Shown piece after piece: positions 1 through 10,429 of a DNA stretch of 64,000 bases. Below the pieces are notes generated by a model. It ran no database searches and was not told the origin of the DNA. It was given only the letters and a program-made list of their open reading frames with translations. This DNA is from Pohlia nutans (lineage: Eukaryota; Streptophyta; Bryopsida; Bryales; Mniaceae): assembly GCA_022496805.1 (NCBI GenBank), contig CM040107.1:16169501-16233500 (forward strand). The letters run 5' to 3'. The first letter of the stretch is position 1. The number at the start of each line of letters is the position of its first letter. The position numbers and the translations under genes are program-made.

Positions 1-317
1 AGAATAATGGCTCGGCCTGCGCTGCATTTAGAAGGTCGGTCACTGAACTTAGGATGGATCATCGCGTGGGTGCAATTTCCATTGTGTGGCTGCAAACCCC
101 ATCGTGTGGCCGCAAACCAGATCGGCACTCTTCTGCGTAATCTCGTTAGAGTTTAGGGTTAGTCTCTCAACACCGTCGCGCTGAGATTAGGGAGGGATTA
201 GGGAGGTTCGATCGAGCTTGCTGTTGATGCATTCATGCTTAACCTCCTGCTGCACGGGTCGCACGGCGCTAGTGTTTTGAGTGGATTTTAATTGCTTGTG
301 GCGTCTGATTAGTGAAG
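1..317 (+). promoter_or_regulatory. Upstream region of the first gene
   Basis: No ORF is supported here. It precedes the ATG at 318 and presumably holds promoter and 5' UTR. A telo-box-like TTTAGGGTTAG lies at 152-162, a motif often found near plant transcription starts. A short imperfect direct repeat (YGTGTGGCYGCAAACC) occurs twice between 82 and 118. No TATA box is convincing, and the transcription start cannot be placed. Confidence 0.3.
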
Positions 318-3300
318 ATGGCACAAGGAACTGGCACTCAAACACCCAGTGAGGCTAGAAGAGTGACAGTTAAGTTAGAAGGCGAGAGACTACCGCTATC
401 TCAACGCGTTACTAGTTACGCTGCTCTCGTTTATGCAAAGGCCCCAGATTTGTTTCCATTGCGGAAGGATAGGGAATACACGCGAAAGGAGTTCCACGAG
501 AAGTATGGTTTAGAGCTCTTTGGCTTGTTGCCAAAGGAGCTAAAATGCCCCGATGATTGCTCAGAGCAGGAGCTTATAGATTTCTTTGGATTGGTTATTA
601 ATAAGAACGGGTTCCGGTACATGGGTGTAGAAGATGTAGCTTTGATTGCAAAGATAGAGCTCAGATGGATGCAAATGCACCAGAAGTCGCAAATGCTAGC
701 CACTAGGTTGATTACGAAGGGCATCGCGAGAGGAATATTTTGAGAGGAAAAAAAGATCGGAAGGTGAACTGGGCGGCATATGCGGAGTGGACCAACGCAG
801 AGCAGTGGAGGCGAAGAATGAGGATGAAGAGGCCTGGAAAGGGAAAAGGGGAGGAAAGTTCCGCATTCTCTGAAGATGAAGACCTCACGGAGATTGACGA
901 CCACGGATCTACCCAGTCGAAGGGGAGTATGCAAAATTGTAGATTAGGGTTTAGGCGGGATTTGGCCGGGGTTGAAGTTTTTTCTTGTTCGGGTGGGGTT
1001 CCTGAAGTGACAGAGATTTGGAAGGATTTTCAGGGTCACGCCATGGAGGAGCTTGCAAAAGTGGAGGGCAAATTGTCATTGCGTTTGAAAGCCAATGAGG
1101 AGTACACATTGGCAGAGGTGCGAGCAAGGTCCCAGAAGGAATTTGTGTACAATCGGGTTGCCTCTGCTAGAGCAAAAATGGAGAGGTTACACACTGAAAT
1201 TACCGTAGAGCGTGAGCGCATTGAAGCTGTTGGGAGCAACAGTGATAGTGAGGAGGACGCTCAGATCCAGATCATGAATAGTAGATTGCGAGCGCAAGAA
1301 TTTCTTATTAGCGATTTTGAGGGGATGGCTGATGAAGGAGATGCTGAGTTGGAGAAGGTCAATAAAAGTGAGGAGGGTATAGTTGCTAGGGTGGCTGAAT
1401 TGGAGGTTGATTCCATGAAGGCCGGACGCTTAAGAACGGCTGTGGAGGTTATCCTCACTAGGTTAGATTCAGAGGCATGGTTGTTCAGATCCATAGCCCC
1501 GCAACCATTTAAACACAGTAAGGCAGATGGGAAAGAATGGGTTATGCGAGAGAAGTGTTCCTTTTGTGGATTAGGGTTTGAGCCAGTATGGGATGTGAGA
1601 CTTGCATCTTGCAAACATGGCTACCACGAGTGGTGTTGCAGGTTTCACTTTGAGAATTCAACCAAGTGTGTTGAGGAGGGCTGCGATGAGGAGATGCACG
1701 AGGAGTGGTGGAGTGCAGTTGGTTTGGTAAAGCCAGGCACTCCTGCACGTGTTTTCTCAACTCCAAGGGCGATCAAAAAGCTTCCAGATTCACCACTAGG
1801 TTCTCTTTACTTTCCCATCTCTTTACTTTCACATCTCCATTGTTTTGAGCTTTTAGTCTGTGTTAATGGACTATTGGATTTAGGTTTAGATTTTAGAGAG
1901 AATTAAAATCTGAAAGTCCACTCCTACATTCTAAAGTCTATATTATCATCAACCTCGTTATACTGAAGTCGATGAGGACTTTGCAGATGTTTATAGAAGT
2001 AGACAATAGTGAGTAATCTCGCACCAACAGTCCATACTTGTGGCGTCTAAGTGATGTTGGAGTGCTATAAGATTATGCAAGTGTACATAGAAGAGGCAGT
2101 AGTGATTGTAGGCTTGAACCGTAGTCTATACTTGTGGCATTTTAGTGATGCAACAATCCATACAAATCATGCAAGTGTACATAGAATGAAGAAATGTTGA
2201 GTTCTGGCCTAACCAACAGCCCATACTTGTGGAGTCTTAGTGATGCAGGAGTGCTAGAAGATCATGCAGGTGTACATAGAAGAGAAAGTAGTCACTAAAC
2301 CTCTAACCCGTAGTCTATACTTGTGTCGTCTTAGTGATGCAAGAGTCCATGAAGATCATGCCAGTGTACATAGGATAAAGCAGTGGTGAGTTTTGGCCTA
2401 ACCAATACTCCATGTTTGCTCGACGTCTTAGTGATGCAAGAGTCCATACAGATTATGGAAGTCTACATAGAATGAAGCAACGGTGAGTTCTGGCCTAACC
2501 AACAGTCCGTACTTGTGGCGTCTTAGTGATTTTGTGTGAGTCCATGAAGATCATGCAAGTTTACATAGAAGATACAATAGTCAGTGATCCGGCTAATCTC
2601 CTATGACCAGTCCATACTTGTGGCGTCTTACTAGTGATGCACGAGTCCATGAGGATCATGCAAGTATCGAAGGCATCCACTAGTGAGTAACCCCTTCCCA
2701 ATAGTCCGTAGTAATGGCTAAAGATTGATTTTGCAGTCTAGGGATGCAGCATATATTTGTGAGTCCATTTCCATGATCTGATCTGTTGTAATTATCCCTC
2801 ATGGTCCATCAAGAACACATTAAAGTCCTTAGAGTGCATTTAAATATAACTTGTAATTTGAATGGACTTCCAAGGCTTTGTGTAAAGAATCTTGCCATGC
2901 CATCGTAGAAGTATATGTACTGATGCTGAACATTATGTACTTTGGTGCGCAGGTGTGGAGTTTATTGGTACCCCCATCAAAGGTCAAGTTAACCAGAGGG
3001 TGCAATCTACGAGCACTCTCTTGTCTAGCCCTACAGCCACATCCTCAGGGTCATTAGTAGTGAGTGTGCCACAAGGTCCATCTTTGAATGTTTTACCCCA
3101 TTCTAATACAAGTGTGGAAATAGAGCTTCCAGCCCCAATTTCAGTAGAGAAGCTACCACAAAGAGCAGGAGCCACAAGGGAGCAGAAGCCAAGTCCACCA
3201 AAGGAGCAGGAGCCAAGGAGCGTGCATTCACCACAAGGAGCAGGAGCCAAGTCTGCCAAAGGAGCAGGAGCCACAAGGGTGCATCCGAAGGCTTTAGTGA

Positions 3301-3731
3301 CAACTGAAGATAACGAAGAAGAGACAACAGATGATGAAGAAGATGAAGACGAAGAGGAAGAAGAGGATCAAGAAGAAGAAGAGACAACAGATGATGAAGA
3401 AGATGAAGACGAAGAGGAAGAAGAGGATCAAGAAGAAGAAGAAGATGATGGAGAGGGGGCAGAAGAAGTGGAGGGAATGGAGGAAGGAGGTCGTCCGAAG
3501 AAGGGAATGAGCAAGAAGACTGCCGCAAAGCGCAAATCAGCTGCTACTAATCGGGCTGGGAAGAGGTCCAAAGCCGTTGAAGGTTCCAAAGCGAGGGCGG
3601 GCAAATCTGACGGGGCTCCAAACCATGCACATGGAGTTGTCAATGTAGGAAAGAGGAAGAAGACCCAAGTTGTTGACAGGATATCGAAGGCATCTAACAC
3701 GCGTGCTGGGAAGGCCCAAAGCTCAAAGTGA
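318..3731 (+). CDS. Spliced gene for an unrecognised coiled-coil / RING-like protein
   Basis: I do not recognise a named family. ATG at 318 is the first Met of the open frame. The frame runs to a TGA at 741 and resumes in another frame (GKKDRKVNWAAYAEW) across an A-run at 749-755, so a small indel or sequence error lies there. The frame is then open to 1799, where a GT donor (phase 1) pairs with the AG before 2953; joining them restores the reading frame, which ends at 3731. The product is about 750 residues: an N-terminal globular block with a KIExxWMxxHQ motif, a coiled-coil-prone middle, a RING-like Cys/His cluster near 1555-1690 (CSFC, CKHGYHEWC, CVEEGC), a Pro/Ala/Gly-rich linker, a long Asp/Glu tract and a Lys/Arg-rich tail suggesting nuclear location. 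A truncated paralogue lies at 49078-50297, supporting a real gene family. It could be a pseudogene because of the frame break. Confidence 0.6.
1975..2700 (+). repeat. Degenerate ~97-bp tandem repeat inside the intron
   Basis: About seven units share CATACTTGTGGCGTCTTAG followed by TGATGC, then a GATCATGCAAGTGTACATAG-like segment. The first block recurs near 2032, 2128, 2222, 2318, 2411, 2508 and 2614, spaced 93-106 bp. It fills most of the 1800-2952 intron and has no open frame through it. Confidence 0.75.
3316..3441 (+). repeat. Exact 60-bp tandem duplication coding for an acidic tract
   Basis: The sequence repeats with an exact 60-bp period (lines starting 3301, 3361 and 3421 are in register), giving two copies of a 20-residue Asp/Glu-rich unit containing ETTDDEEDEDEEEEED. 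The period is a multiple of three, so the frame is kept. Perfect identity suggests a recent slip or unequal exchange. Confidence 0.85.
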
Positions 3732-4164
3732 GGGTTTAGGCGTCATTTCTAGCCCTGTCAGTTTTAAGGGTCCCTTGCAATATGTACATACCAAACAACG
3801 TCAATTTCAAGAACGTCAATCAGAAGATTGAAGTCTTTGATATTGTTCTTTGTGTATGCAATTAGTTTTAGGATTTACAGTTTTACATTTATTATAGTTA
3901 ACGGCGTGCCTACGTAGTGAGAGATTAAGGGGCATTGTTGTAGTACACCATGTAGACACTATATAAGTTGTCAATGAATAACCCTTGCAAAGGATAATAG
4001 AATGATGACATTTGACGATTTCATTATACTGTGAATTACATGAGTTGAGTTGTTGTGTACTACTAGATGTCTTGTATGATCTTTGTAACCTCTACTTCTT
4101 TTCTCACAATGAGGTTTGAGTGACCTTTGTATTGACCGGTGCTTTGTTTAAATTTTTGTCATTA

Positions 4165-4563
4165 CAAGAAATTTGAGCCCTCTAAGAGGCCTTGAGTTTT
4201 TATTTTTATTTTAACTTTTTGAATTTAAAAAAAAATATTTAATTAATATAAAAATATTAAAAAAATGAAATATGATGTGGCATGAGTTCAACATTTCAGA
4301 TTGGATATTAAATATTAAAAGTTTTTTTTTTAATTTTTTTTAATTTTTTAATATATTTTTTAATATATTTTTAATATTAAAAATTGTTCAAATAATCTTT
4401 GAACATTTTTTAAACATTTTCTAAAAAATTTAAATAATATTTTTTATTTTATTTTATTAACATTTTATTTTTAAAAGTATTTTCATTTAAAAAATAATTC
4501 CAATAAAAAATTAGATTTTGGCCCGAACATCGAAAAAGCCTCTTGGAGGGCTCATTTCTCTTC
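4165..4563. mobile_element. MITE-like element with ~28-bp inverted ends
   Basis: The left end (CAAGAAATTTGAGCCCTC then TAAGAGGC) and the reverse complement of the right end (GAAGAGAAATGAGCCCTC then CAAGAGGC) match over about 28 bp with a few differences. TA flanks both ends (4163-4164 and 4564-4565). The interior is about 400 bp, very AT-rich, with no ORF. This fits a non-autonomous TA-targeting DNA transposon, but no known family is recognised. Confidence 0.5.
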
Positions 4564-4734
4564 TAATGTTGTTAAGTATTGTATAATTGAGGCCCACGTC
4601 ATTTGCTTGGCTTGCCTTTTGTTATGTGTATTGTTAAGGCCCTTTTGTTTTGTATACTTTCAAGGCCTTTATTACAAGGGGAATGTCCTTATTACCATCA
4701 ACATAAGGAAATGTTCTTGTTATACATACTATAA

Positions 4735-5130
4735 ACACAAATGGAACATATTAACACTAACACTATCACAAACACTAACACAAATGAAACATAACACTAA
4801 CACTAACACATACACCAACACAAATGAAACATAACATGACAAAGCATCAATATACAAATGCAAGACATTTCATAGGCATTATATCTAATTGGGATGCAAT
4901 TTGCATTGTGTACTTAGTTTAGCTGAATTGTAGAGTGATGTGGCTTGGCATGCCATTTTTTATCAAGTTTTCAAATTTCAGTCAAGGCAATCCTCACCCG
5001 ACCAAGTGTTAATCACATATGCAAATTGTAAGCTATATCACATATCAGATTGTAAGCTACATTGTGCTAATCACATAAGCAAATTGTAAGCATATATTAA
5101 TCACAGATCAGATTGTAAGCTACAGATTGT
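4735..5130. repeat. Low-complexity and short tandem repeats in spacer
   Basis: 4745-4835 repeats AACACTAACAC and ACACAAATGAAACATA. 5005-5130 repeats a ~25-35-bp unit built on AATCACATA and a CAAATTGTAAGC-type core. Nothing coding is supported in 3732-5440 apart from these repeats and the MITE-like element. Confidence 0.5.
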
Positions 5131-5440
5131 GGGATATGCGAAACAGCTGCTGCGGTGAAACTTGGGTGCTGGAAAAACACACAATGGAATCCCTCACAAG
5201 AAGGCATTCCTCACAGAAGGGGCCAGCTACACTGCATACAATATATCGCTTATAGAAACAAACGTATGCATGCTAAACCAGCAAAATATGACAAAGGAAA
5301 ATAGTTGCAAGAGTGTGTGTATTTAAAAACACAATATGCATATAGTTTTGATAATCGTTCACCTGATTCCTATCCCTAAAACCGCTATCTAAGAGTCGAT
5401 ATATATCCTCAAAACCTGTACAAACCGTGAAGCCTCAAGT

Positions 5441-5995
5441 TTATAATTCACTCAGTGAGGGGGTGACCCACACAAAGTCCATGGATTTCCAATCAACTCC
5501 CTTAGACACGAGTGCCTGAACACACCAGCCGGCTTGAAGCTCTCCTCGCAAGGCGTCCAACTCCACATCAGACAAATCCGAAAGGGGTGCCGTGCGGAGA
5601 CGAGTGGACATGGGAGTAGAAAGCTCCCACGATTTCGATAGCAATGCGGCGTTGCGGTCAAATCTGTCAACCACAAAATCATCCTTAGACACACGACGGG
5701 GGCGAGTCAGCTGATGAAGGTCTAAAACCGCCAAATGCAATGCCGCATACTCAGTCTGCGATGTCACCATATCTCTCCATTCTTTGCAGGTTGCTATTGC
5801 AAAGGGAATGGAACGAAAAACCGTGGCGCAGTTCACACCGACATGCGCCCACGGATCTCCACTTGGCCCCACATGCTGTGCCAAAACTGGAAGAAGGTTG
5901 CTGAACGGAATCACCTCAACTGATTTCGAGATGACCTCAGAGAATTTGCTCAAGTTCGGAGTCTCCTCCCCACCTGTGTGCTGCCTAGCCGCCAT
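5441..5995 (-). CDS. Small hypothetical protein, possibly one exon of a larger gene
   Basis: The frame reads from ATG at 5995 (context CACCAATGGCGG) to a stop at 5441, about 184 residues of normal amphipathic composition (for example KEWRDMVTSQTEYAALHLAV). No family is recognised and no signal peptide or membrane segment is evident. An AG preceded by pyrimidines lies just upstream at about 6015, so the ATG could start an internal or alternative first exon. A 31-bp segment around the ATG recurs at 6373-6403, in front of another small frame, so the two may be duplicated first exons of a locus that has since decayed. Confidence 0.4.
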   Translation of the reverse strand: MAARQHTGGEETPNLSKFSEVISKSVEVIPFSNLLPVLAQHVGPSGDPWAHVGVNCATVFRSIPFAIATCKEWRDMVTSQTEYAALHLAVLDLHQLTRPRRVSKDDFVVDRFDRNAALLSKSWELSTPMSTRLRTAPLSDLSDVELDALRGELQAGWCVQALVSKGVDWKSMDFVWVTPSLSEL

Positions 5996-6139
5996 TGGTG
6001 CGCAACTGTCCAGTATCTGCAGCACATAGATTACAAGCGAAGTAAATCTCAAAGAGAAAGCTGGTACTGCACACCTTGAAGAAGTGTGAGCACGTAAGAA
6101 AATAAGCGAACAGAGCCTTTAAATACAAGGATGTCATTT

Positions 6140-6394
6140 CTAAACCCATGTCCTAACAATGTTGTAAAAAATGTGCCCATTTTCTGGCTCAAGTACAGAG
6201 AGAGATTCTAGAGCACACTGAAGGTACATGTCCTCGCCCCTGCTCCTGGATAGCATTTTGAAAATTTGTTCACTGTCTCCTGTGTCAATAAGGCGTTCAA
6301 TTACCTGTGAAGCACAACTACAAAATGAGGTTAGTGAAGAGGGACACAACCTTGAGCTGCCACTGAACAAATCTGTGTGCTCCCTAGCCGCCAT
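6140..6394 (-). CDS. Short ORF/exon with duplicated start segment
   Basis: The ATG at 6394 begins MAAREHTD, matching MAARQHTG of the frame starting at 5995. The part after about 6307 follows a plausible 3' splice site (TTCACAG) and reads VIERLIDTGDSEQIFKML onward to a stop at 6140, which looks like coding sequence. The N-terminal part may be out of frame relative to the original gene. No function is assignable. Confidence 0.3.
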   Translation of the reverse strand: MAAREHTDLFSGSSRLCPSSLTSFCSCASQVIERLIDTGDSEQIFKMLSRSRGEDMYLQCALESLSVLEPENGHIFYNIVRTWV

Positions 6395-7126
6395 TGGTGC
6401 GCACCTAACACTTCAAAGGAGCAGTATTCACAAGACATGTTGAGGGACGGATTCAAAGACAACTGTAGTGAATATGTATGATAAAAGAAGACCATGGGGA
6501 GTGCAGAAGATGGTGGACCGGTTCGTGCGAACCTGCTTTGAAGATCCTTCAACAACTGAGGTAGTGAGAAACTAAGAGCTCAAAGGAGCAGTAATCCCTG
6601 AAAGGCTGCAGGGCAGGATTCAAAGACAAGAGCAGATGATGGAGTAGGAAAATAGAAGACCACTGTGAGAGAAAAAGAGGCTGGACTTCAGTTGAATATG
6701 GTCTGCTTATATACATTCAGCATGTGGCAGAAGGGCCACCTAGACTATGCGAGGGTGTAGGCTCTAAAGCATAGGGGTTTAATTAAGTATGCTAAATATC
6801 TAGATTAAAACTAATCAAATGATAATGATTAGGATTGAACTCACTAATTATCACCTTCACACATGTGGCCATTAATCCAGCACAAGGAGTACTTTCAGCC
6901 TAGATATGTACTTCAGATTTCTATATGATGGCAATGATGCATGTCAAATGGACTCTCACACAAAAGGCAACAAGGAGGAAATGTACTTACCTTCATAGTT
7001 GCAGCAATATCAACCAAGACAACCGTATGTGATCTATTACTGACCATGCACTCAAGCATGCAGAAACCTCCCTACATGCACACAATACTTCCAGCAATAA
7101 AGTCCATAATACAAGATTTGCAGCAA

Positions 7127-7584
7127 CTACTCTTCATCTGCTTCGAGAGTTGCTATGACTGACATGATGCCAGCCCGAGCGTCTGCAGGTAATTCGTACA
7201 CCATATCGTTCCCTTGAACCTTGTGGTTCTTGGGAGGCATTACAAATTTGACAGCTCTAACAAAACATGCATATATACAGTATGGGAATTTCTCAAAAGC
7301 ACATATGAATTTTCTGTAGTCCCCCACTTCTGGTAATACTTTCCGGCTACTACTTCGTCCCCTTCATTGAACGAGGTACCCCACTTATGAGTGAATGGAG
7401 CTTTAACAGTATGAAGGACCTTAGTGCATACGATAATCCAAAAATCCTCACCTTCGTCGTTAATTGCTGCTGCATTGACTATGAAAATGTCTCCAACATC
7501 AAGGGTGGCTGCTAGAAGCTCCCCGTTTGCATCATATTCACTACTACCATCCCAAACCCGCAACATGCTTTCCCTCATGAACAC
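7127..7584 (-). pseudogene. Frameshifted unknown protein (WVL/KYYQ domain fragment)
   Basis: The first frame from 7584 includes DFWIIVCTKVLHTVK, GDEVVAGKYYQKWG and SYVLLRNSHTVYMHV. The natural continuation (VRAVKFVMPPKNHKV to the stop at 7127) is in another frame. The break falls at an AAAA run near 7262-7265. Similar domains occur, as I recall, in uncharacterised moss proteins, but I cannot name the family. The 5' end is close to the telomeric repeat and family A boundary, so the gene may be cut there. Confidence 0.45.
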
Positions 7585-7603
7585 TAGATCTACAGGCTGT
7601 AGA

Positions 7604-7638
7604 CCCTAAACCCTAAACCCTAAACCCTAAACCCTAAA
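7604..7638 (+). repeat. Interstitial telomeric repeat, (CCCTAAA)x5
   Basis: Five perfect copies of the plant telomeric heptamer lie in direct array. The array sits exactly between the gene fragment ending near 7600 and the family A retroelement sequence beginning at about 7640. Confidence 0.95.
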
Positions 7639-7639
7639 T

Positions 7640-8925
7640 CCGGAGTAGTGTACCCGGCCCCCATCATCTGGTCCATGTCTTTAGCCCACAGAGTATCTTA
7701 GGAGATGTTGAATTGCTCCAACAATTCGCTACTAGCTGGAGGGACGCCTCCTTCTCTCTAGATGGTTTCCCCTCTTTCTAGGTGGAGCCCGGGTGGACAC
7801 ATCGCGAGCACCGCGGCTACCAACTTCCGGAAATCCATCAGCGTCTCTTCCACCTTTGCCGCGTACTCCTTCTCGACATTCTTTGCCTGCGCTGCCCCCT
7901 TCGTACCCGGATCCATTGCCTTCTCGTCATACAACCGGGCCTTGGTCTAGACTTTCCCATCTGGTTGGAATAACTTCTTCAACACCTTGAGCGTAGTCTG
8001 GTCTTGCTACTCCAGGGCCCAGATTGCCTCCCTTTGCTGCACAATCTCTGTCTTCTGGTCCAACTCCATGACAACCAGCTTGCAGGCTCCCTTCCGGCAC
8101 CGCTCTACTTCCTTCCGGTTTTGGCTCATCTCCTTTTTCACTTTCTACACTAGGTACGGATACTCACCCACCTCTTTGTTCTTGAAGGCTTTTCCAACTC
8201 CCTGCATCGCCACGTAGAGTGGACAATACCGCCTCTCCACCGCCTCAATAGCTTCCCTGATCTGTTGGAGGAAAGCTCCTTCCGGTTCAGCGAGGACTGA
8301 CACTTCCTCCACTACCTCCGAGATTGGCTCCTCCGCCTCTTCCGGGCCATCCTCCGGCTCTGGTCTCAACTCCCTCCGCCTCTTTGCCTTCCAATTCACG
8401 TTCTTCTTCTGGCGGCTTGTCCCTGGTCTTGGGTCATCCCCGGAACCGCGGCCATTTACCGGGGTCGTCTTCATCTGGGTCTTTGTCTTCTTCTTGGACA
8501 GATGATCTGCGTGTGGTCCTCGTCATCCTCATCATCGCTCTCGATGATGGCTTTCCTCTTCTTCTTCCGTCCCCGGGTGCGCGCTCTGGGTGGGCCCCTC
8601 TCATCCGCTTCATCCCAATCCGGTTCTCCCGGCCCCTCCCGGTGCTCAACCTGATTAACTCCTTCTTCCTCAACCGGCTCGGACGCCTCTTGCCCGTCTG
8701 GCGCACTTTGGTCTCCTCGCTCGTCTGCGCTCCCTCTTTTGTCCGGGCTTTTGTCACCACCCAAGTTTTCCTTGCCTCTCAAAATCTCCGCCCACTTCTT
8801 TGCCGGGTTTTGGTCCACTTGCGCTGGGCCCTTCTCCATCCGCACCATGTCCTTGTTTGTGAGGCATCCGAGGTGGAAATACACGTGGAAAACAAAAGGG
8901 GCCCGGGGGCACCCTTTTGCGCCTC
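7640..8925 (-). mobile_element. Family A retroelement copy A1, part 1 (decayed, minus strand)
   Basis: Read on the minus strand from 8925 this encodes a degenerate protein: KGCPRAPF...YFHLGCLTNKD, a Lys/Glu-rich linker, then a coiled-coil tail with LFQPDGKV and KARLYDEK. The same blocks occur in the copies at 8926-13448 and 44241-49077. Several in-frame stops are present. The 5' continuation is at 13449-13568; the two were separated by insertion of A2. The low-coordinate end abuts the telomeric array. Confidence 0.75.
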
Positions 8926-8989
8926 TGTCAAACCTCGTTTTACGGAAAGCAGCTAGTTAGGGTTTCTAGGGCAACTAGGAGTAGTCTTT

Positions 8990-9050
8990 CCCCCATAAAT
9001 AGGAGAGGTAATGGCCATAACGGCCCAGTTATTTATTTAGAGAGAGAGTG
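8990..9050 (+). promoter_or_regulatory. Probable TATA region of family A LTR
   Basis: CCCCATAAATAGGAG at 8990-9004 and a following TTATTTATTTAGAGAGAG are conserved at the same distance from the terminus in A4 (CCATAAATAGAG, 44310) and A5 (minus strand, near 63335). Position about 70 bp inside the unit, and conservation between copies, suggest the core promoter. Confidence 0.45.
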
Positions 9051-9640
9051 GCATCCGGGCGCAGCCTAAAGGAATTACTACAGGACTAGATCGACAGCAG
9101 ATTCCGGTGGGAAACCGGATGGGAGACCGGATAAGTGAGGACGGGTCCTAGACGGACCCGGCCACGATCCGAGCATTGAAGTGGGCCGCTCTAAATTGGG
9201 CGACCCACTGTTCATTCACTCTCTACAGTTCCAGTCGTCCGCGCCAGCAGAATTTCGTGCTTCCGGATAGCAGTAGAGTTGATAGTGTGGGACTGGAGGT
9301 AGAGAGCAGTGAGCGACCGTCTTGTGCAGATTCTGAGCGCCCGGGAGTGAGAGAAACTGAATACCCGGTGAGAAACAGCGACGCGAGGTTAGAATTTGGA
9401 ATAGACGAGCATCCGGATAGTGCGCATCGCTATTTCCGGCGGAGTTTGAGGAAGAAAGGAAGTGTGCAGCCATGAAAAGGGTCGCGGGGTCTCCGGGAGG
9501 TTAGGAGAACACCACGGAAGCGGAAAGGGAAGCGCCCGGAGTGGGAAGCGCGAGGTTTACCAAGGAAAGAGAGGGCGCATCCGGAGAAGGAGCTGCGCCA
9601 CATCCGGAGGAGCGAAGAATTCCGCCCGGGGTCCGCAGCC

Positions 9641-10429
9641 ATGGCACGCAGGGAACCCGGGGCCAAGATTCCGGAGAAACGCATTTGCCCCGACATTCCG
9701 CAACACGAGCAAGACTTCAACGAGCTAATGCAGGACCTCCTAAAGATGGGGTGTTTGGGATTGTTTGGGAGATTGTGGGATGTGCAGGACTCCCGGATGC
9801 TGGAGGAAATCAAGGGTGGGCCAATGGTGGACGCCTTCCGGACAACCATCCGGGTGAAGTATGGCAGTTGGACCCGGGAGATGTGGCGGGAACTGTACGA
9901 CTTCCCGGACACCAATGAGGACCTGGAACCGGGAGGCAAGGGCGACACGGACTGGGTGAAGATGCGGTTCAGTTATCTCTTCGTCAAGGACGGATTCAAG
10001 GTGGCACATTGTATACTGCCGCGCGAGCAATGGCTGCTTCAGTACGTAGTGCCCATCCTCAGTCCGGAGAAGCCCACCACCCTCACTGTGACGCTGGCCC
10101 GGGGTATCTACTCCGCCCTTCTCCGGAAGAAACAGATCAACTGGGCGATCCTTATCCACCGGAACACGCAGAAGTGGGCGGGTAACCTCGACAACAAGAA
10201 GGGATGCCCGTTCGCCCCATTTCTCTACCACTTGTACGAGAAACATGGGTGCCTCACGGCAGGGGAGAAGAAGAGGTTGGAGGTAGTGCCTATTCCGGGG
10301 GTGAGAAGCCCGGCCAAGAAGAAGACGGCGCTTCCGAGAGGAGGAGCGGGGACCAGCAGACCCAGTTCGTCGTCGCGACCGGAGGAGAGAAGGATGGCTC
10401 CACCTGCAACCCAATGGAATAGGAGCTGA
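9641..10429 (+). CDS. Family A LTR-embedded ORF, N-terminal domain
   Basis: The ATG at 9641 opens 262 residues beginning MARREPGAKIPEKR. Conserved blocks shared with A4 and A5 include GCLGLFGRLWDVQD, MLEEI, a VKYGSW...FPD segment, DGFKVAHC, GIYSALLRKK and APFLYHLYEKHGCL. The composition is that of a globular domain followed by a Lys/Arg/Pro-rich tail. It loosely resembles domains of plant mobile-element proteins of the aminotransferase-like/PMD kind, but this is inference. It lies inside the LTR-like unit, downstream of the TATA region, and continues (after stops in a CCGG-rich linker) with the coiled-coil ORF at 11177. Confidence 0.6.
   Translation: MARREPGAKIPEKRICPDIPQHEQDFNELMQDLLKMGCLGLFGRLWDVQDSRMLEEIKGGPMVDAFRTTIRVKYGSWTREMWRELYDFPDTNEDLEPGGKGDTDWVKMRFSYLFVKDGFKVAHCILPREQWLLQYVVPILSPEKPTTLTVTLARGIYSALLRKKQINWAILIHRNTQKWAGNLDNKKGCPFAPFLYHLYEKHGCLTAGEKKRLEVVPIPGVRSPAKKKTALPRGGAGTSRPSSSSRPEERRMAPPATQWNRS

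Noticed and set aside
1975..2700. CRISPR-like array
   Set aside because: Units are long, degenerate and contiguous, without short identical repeats and unique spacers, and lie in an intron of a plant gene.
3103..3528. Minus-strand Leu-rich ORF opposite the acidic tract
   Set aside because: Antisense of GAA/GAT repeats gives Leu/Ser/Phe runs automatically; the plus frame is in phase with the upstream exon.
7604..7638. True chromosome end
   Set aside because: Only five repeats, with ordinary sequence on both sides; it is an interstitial array.
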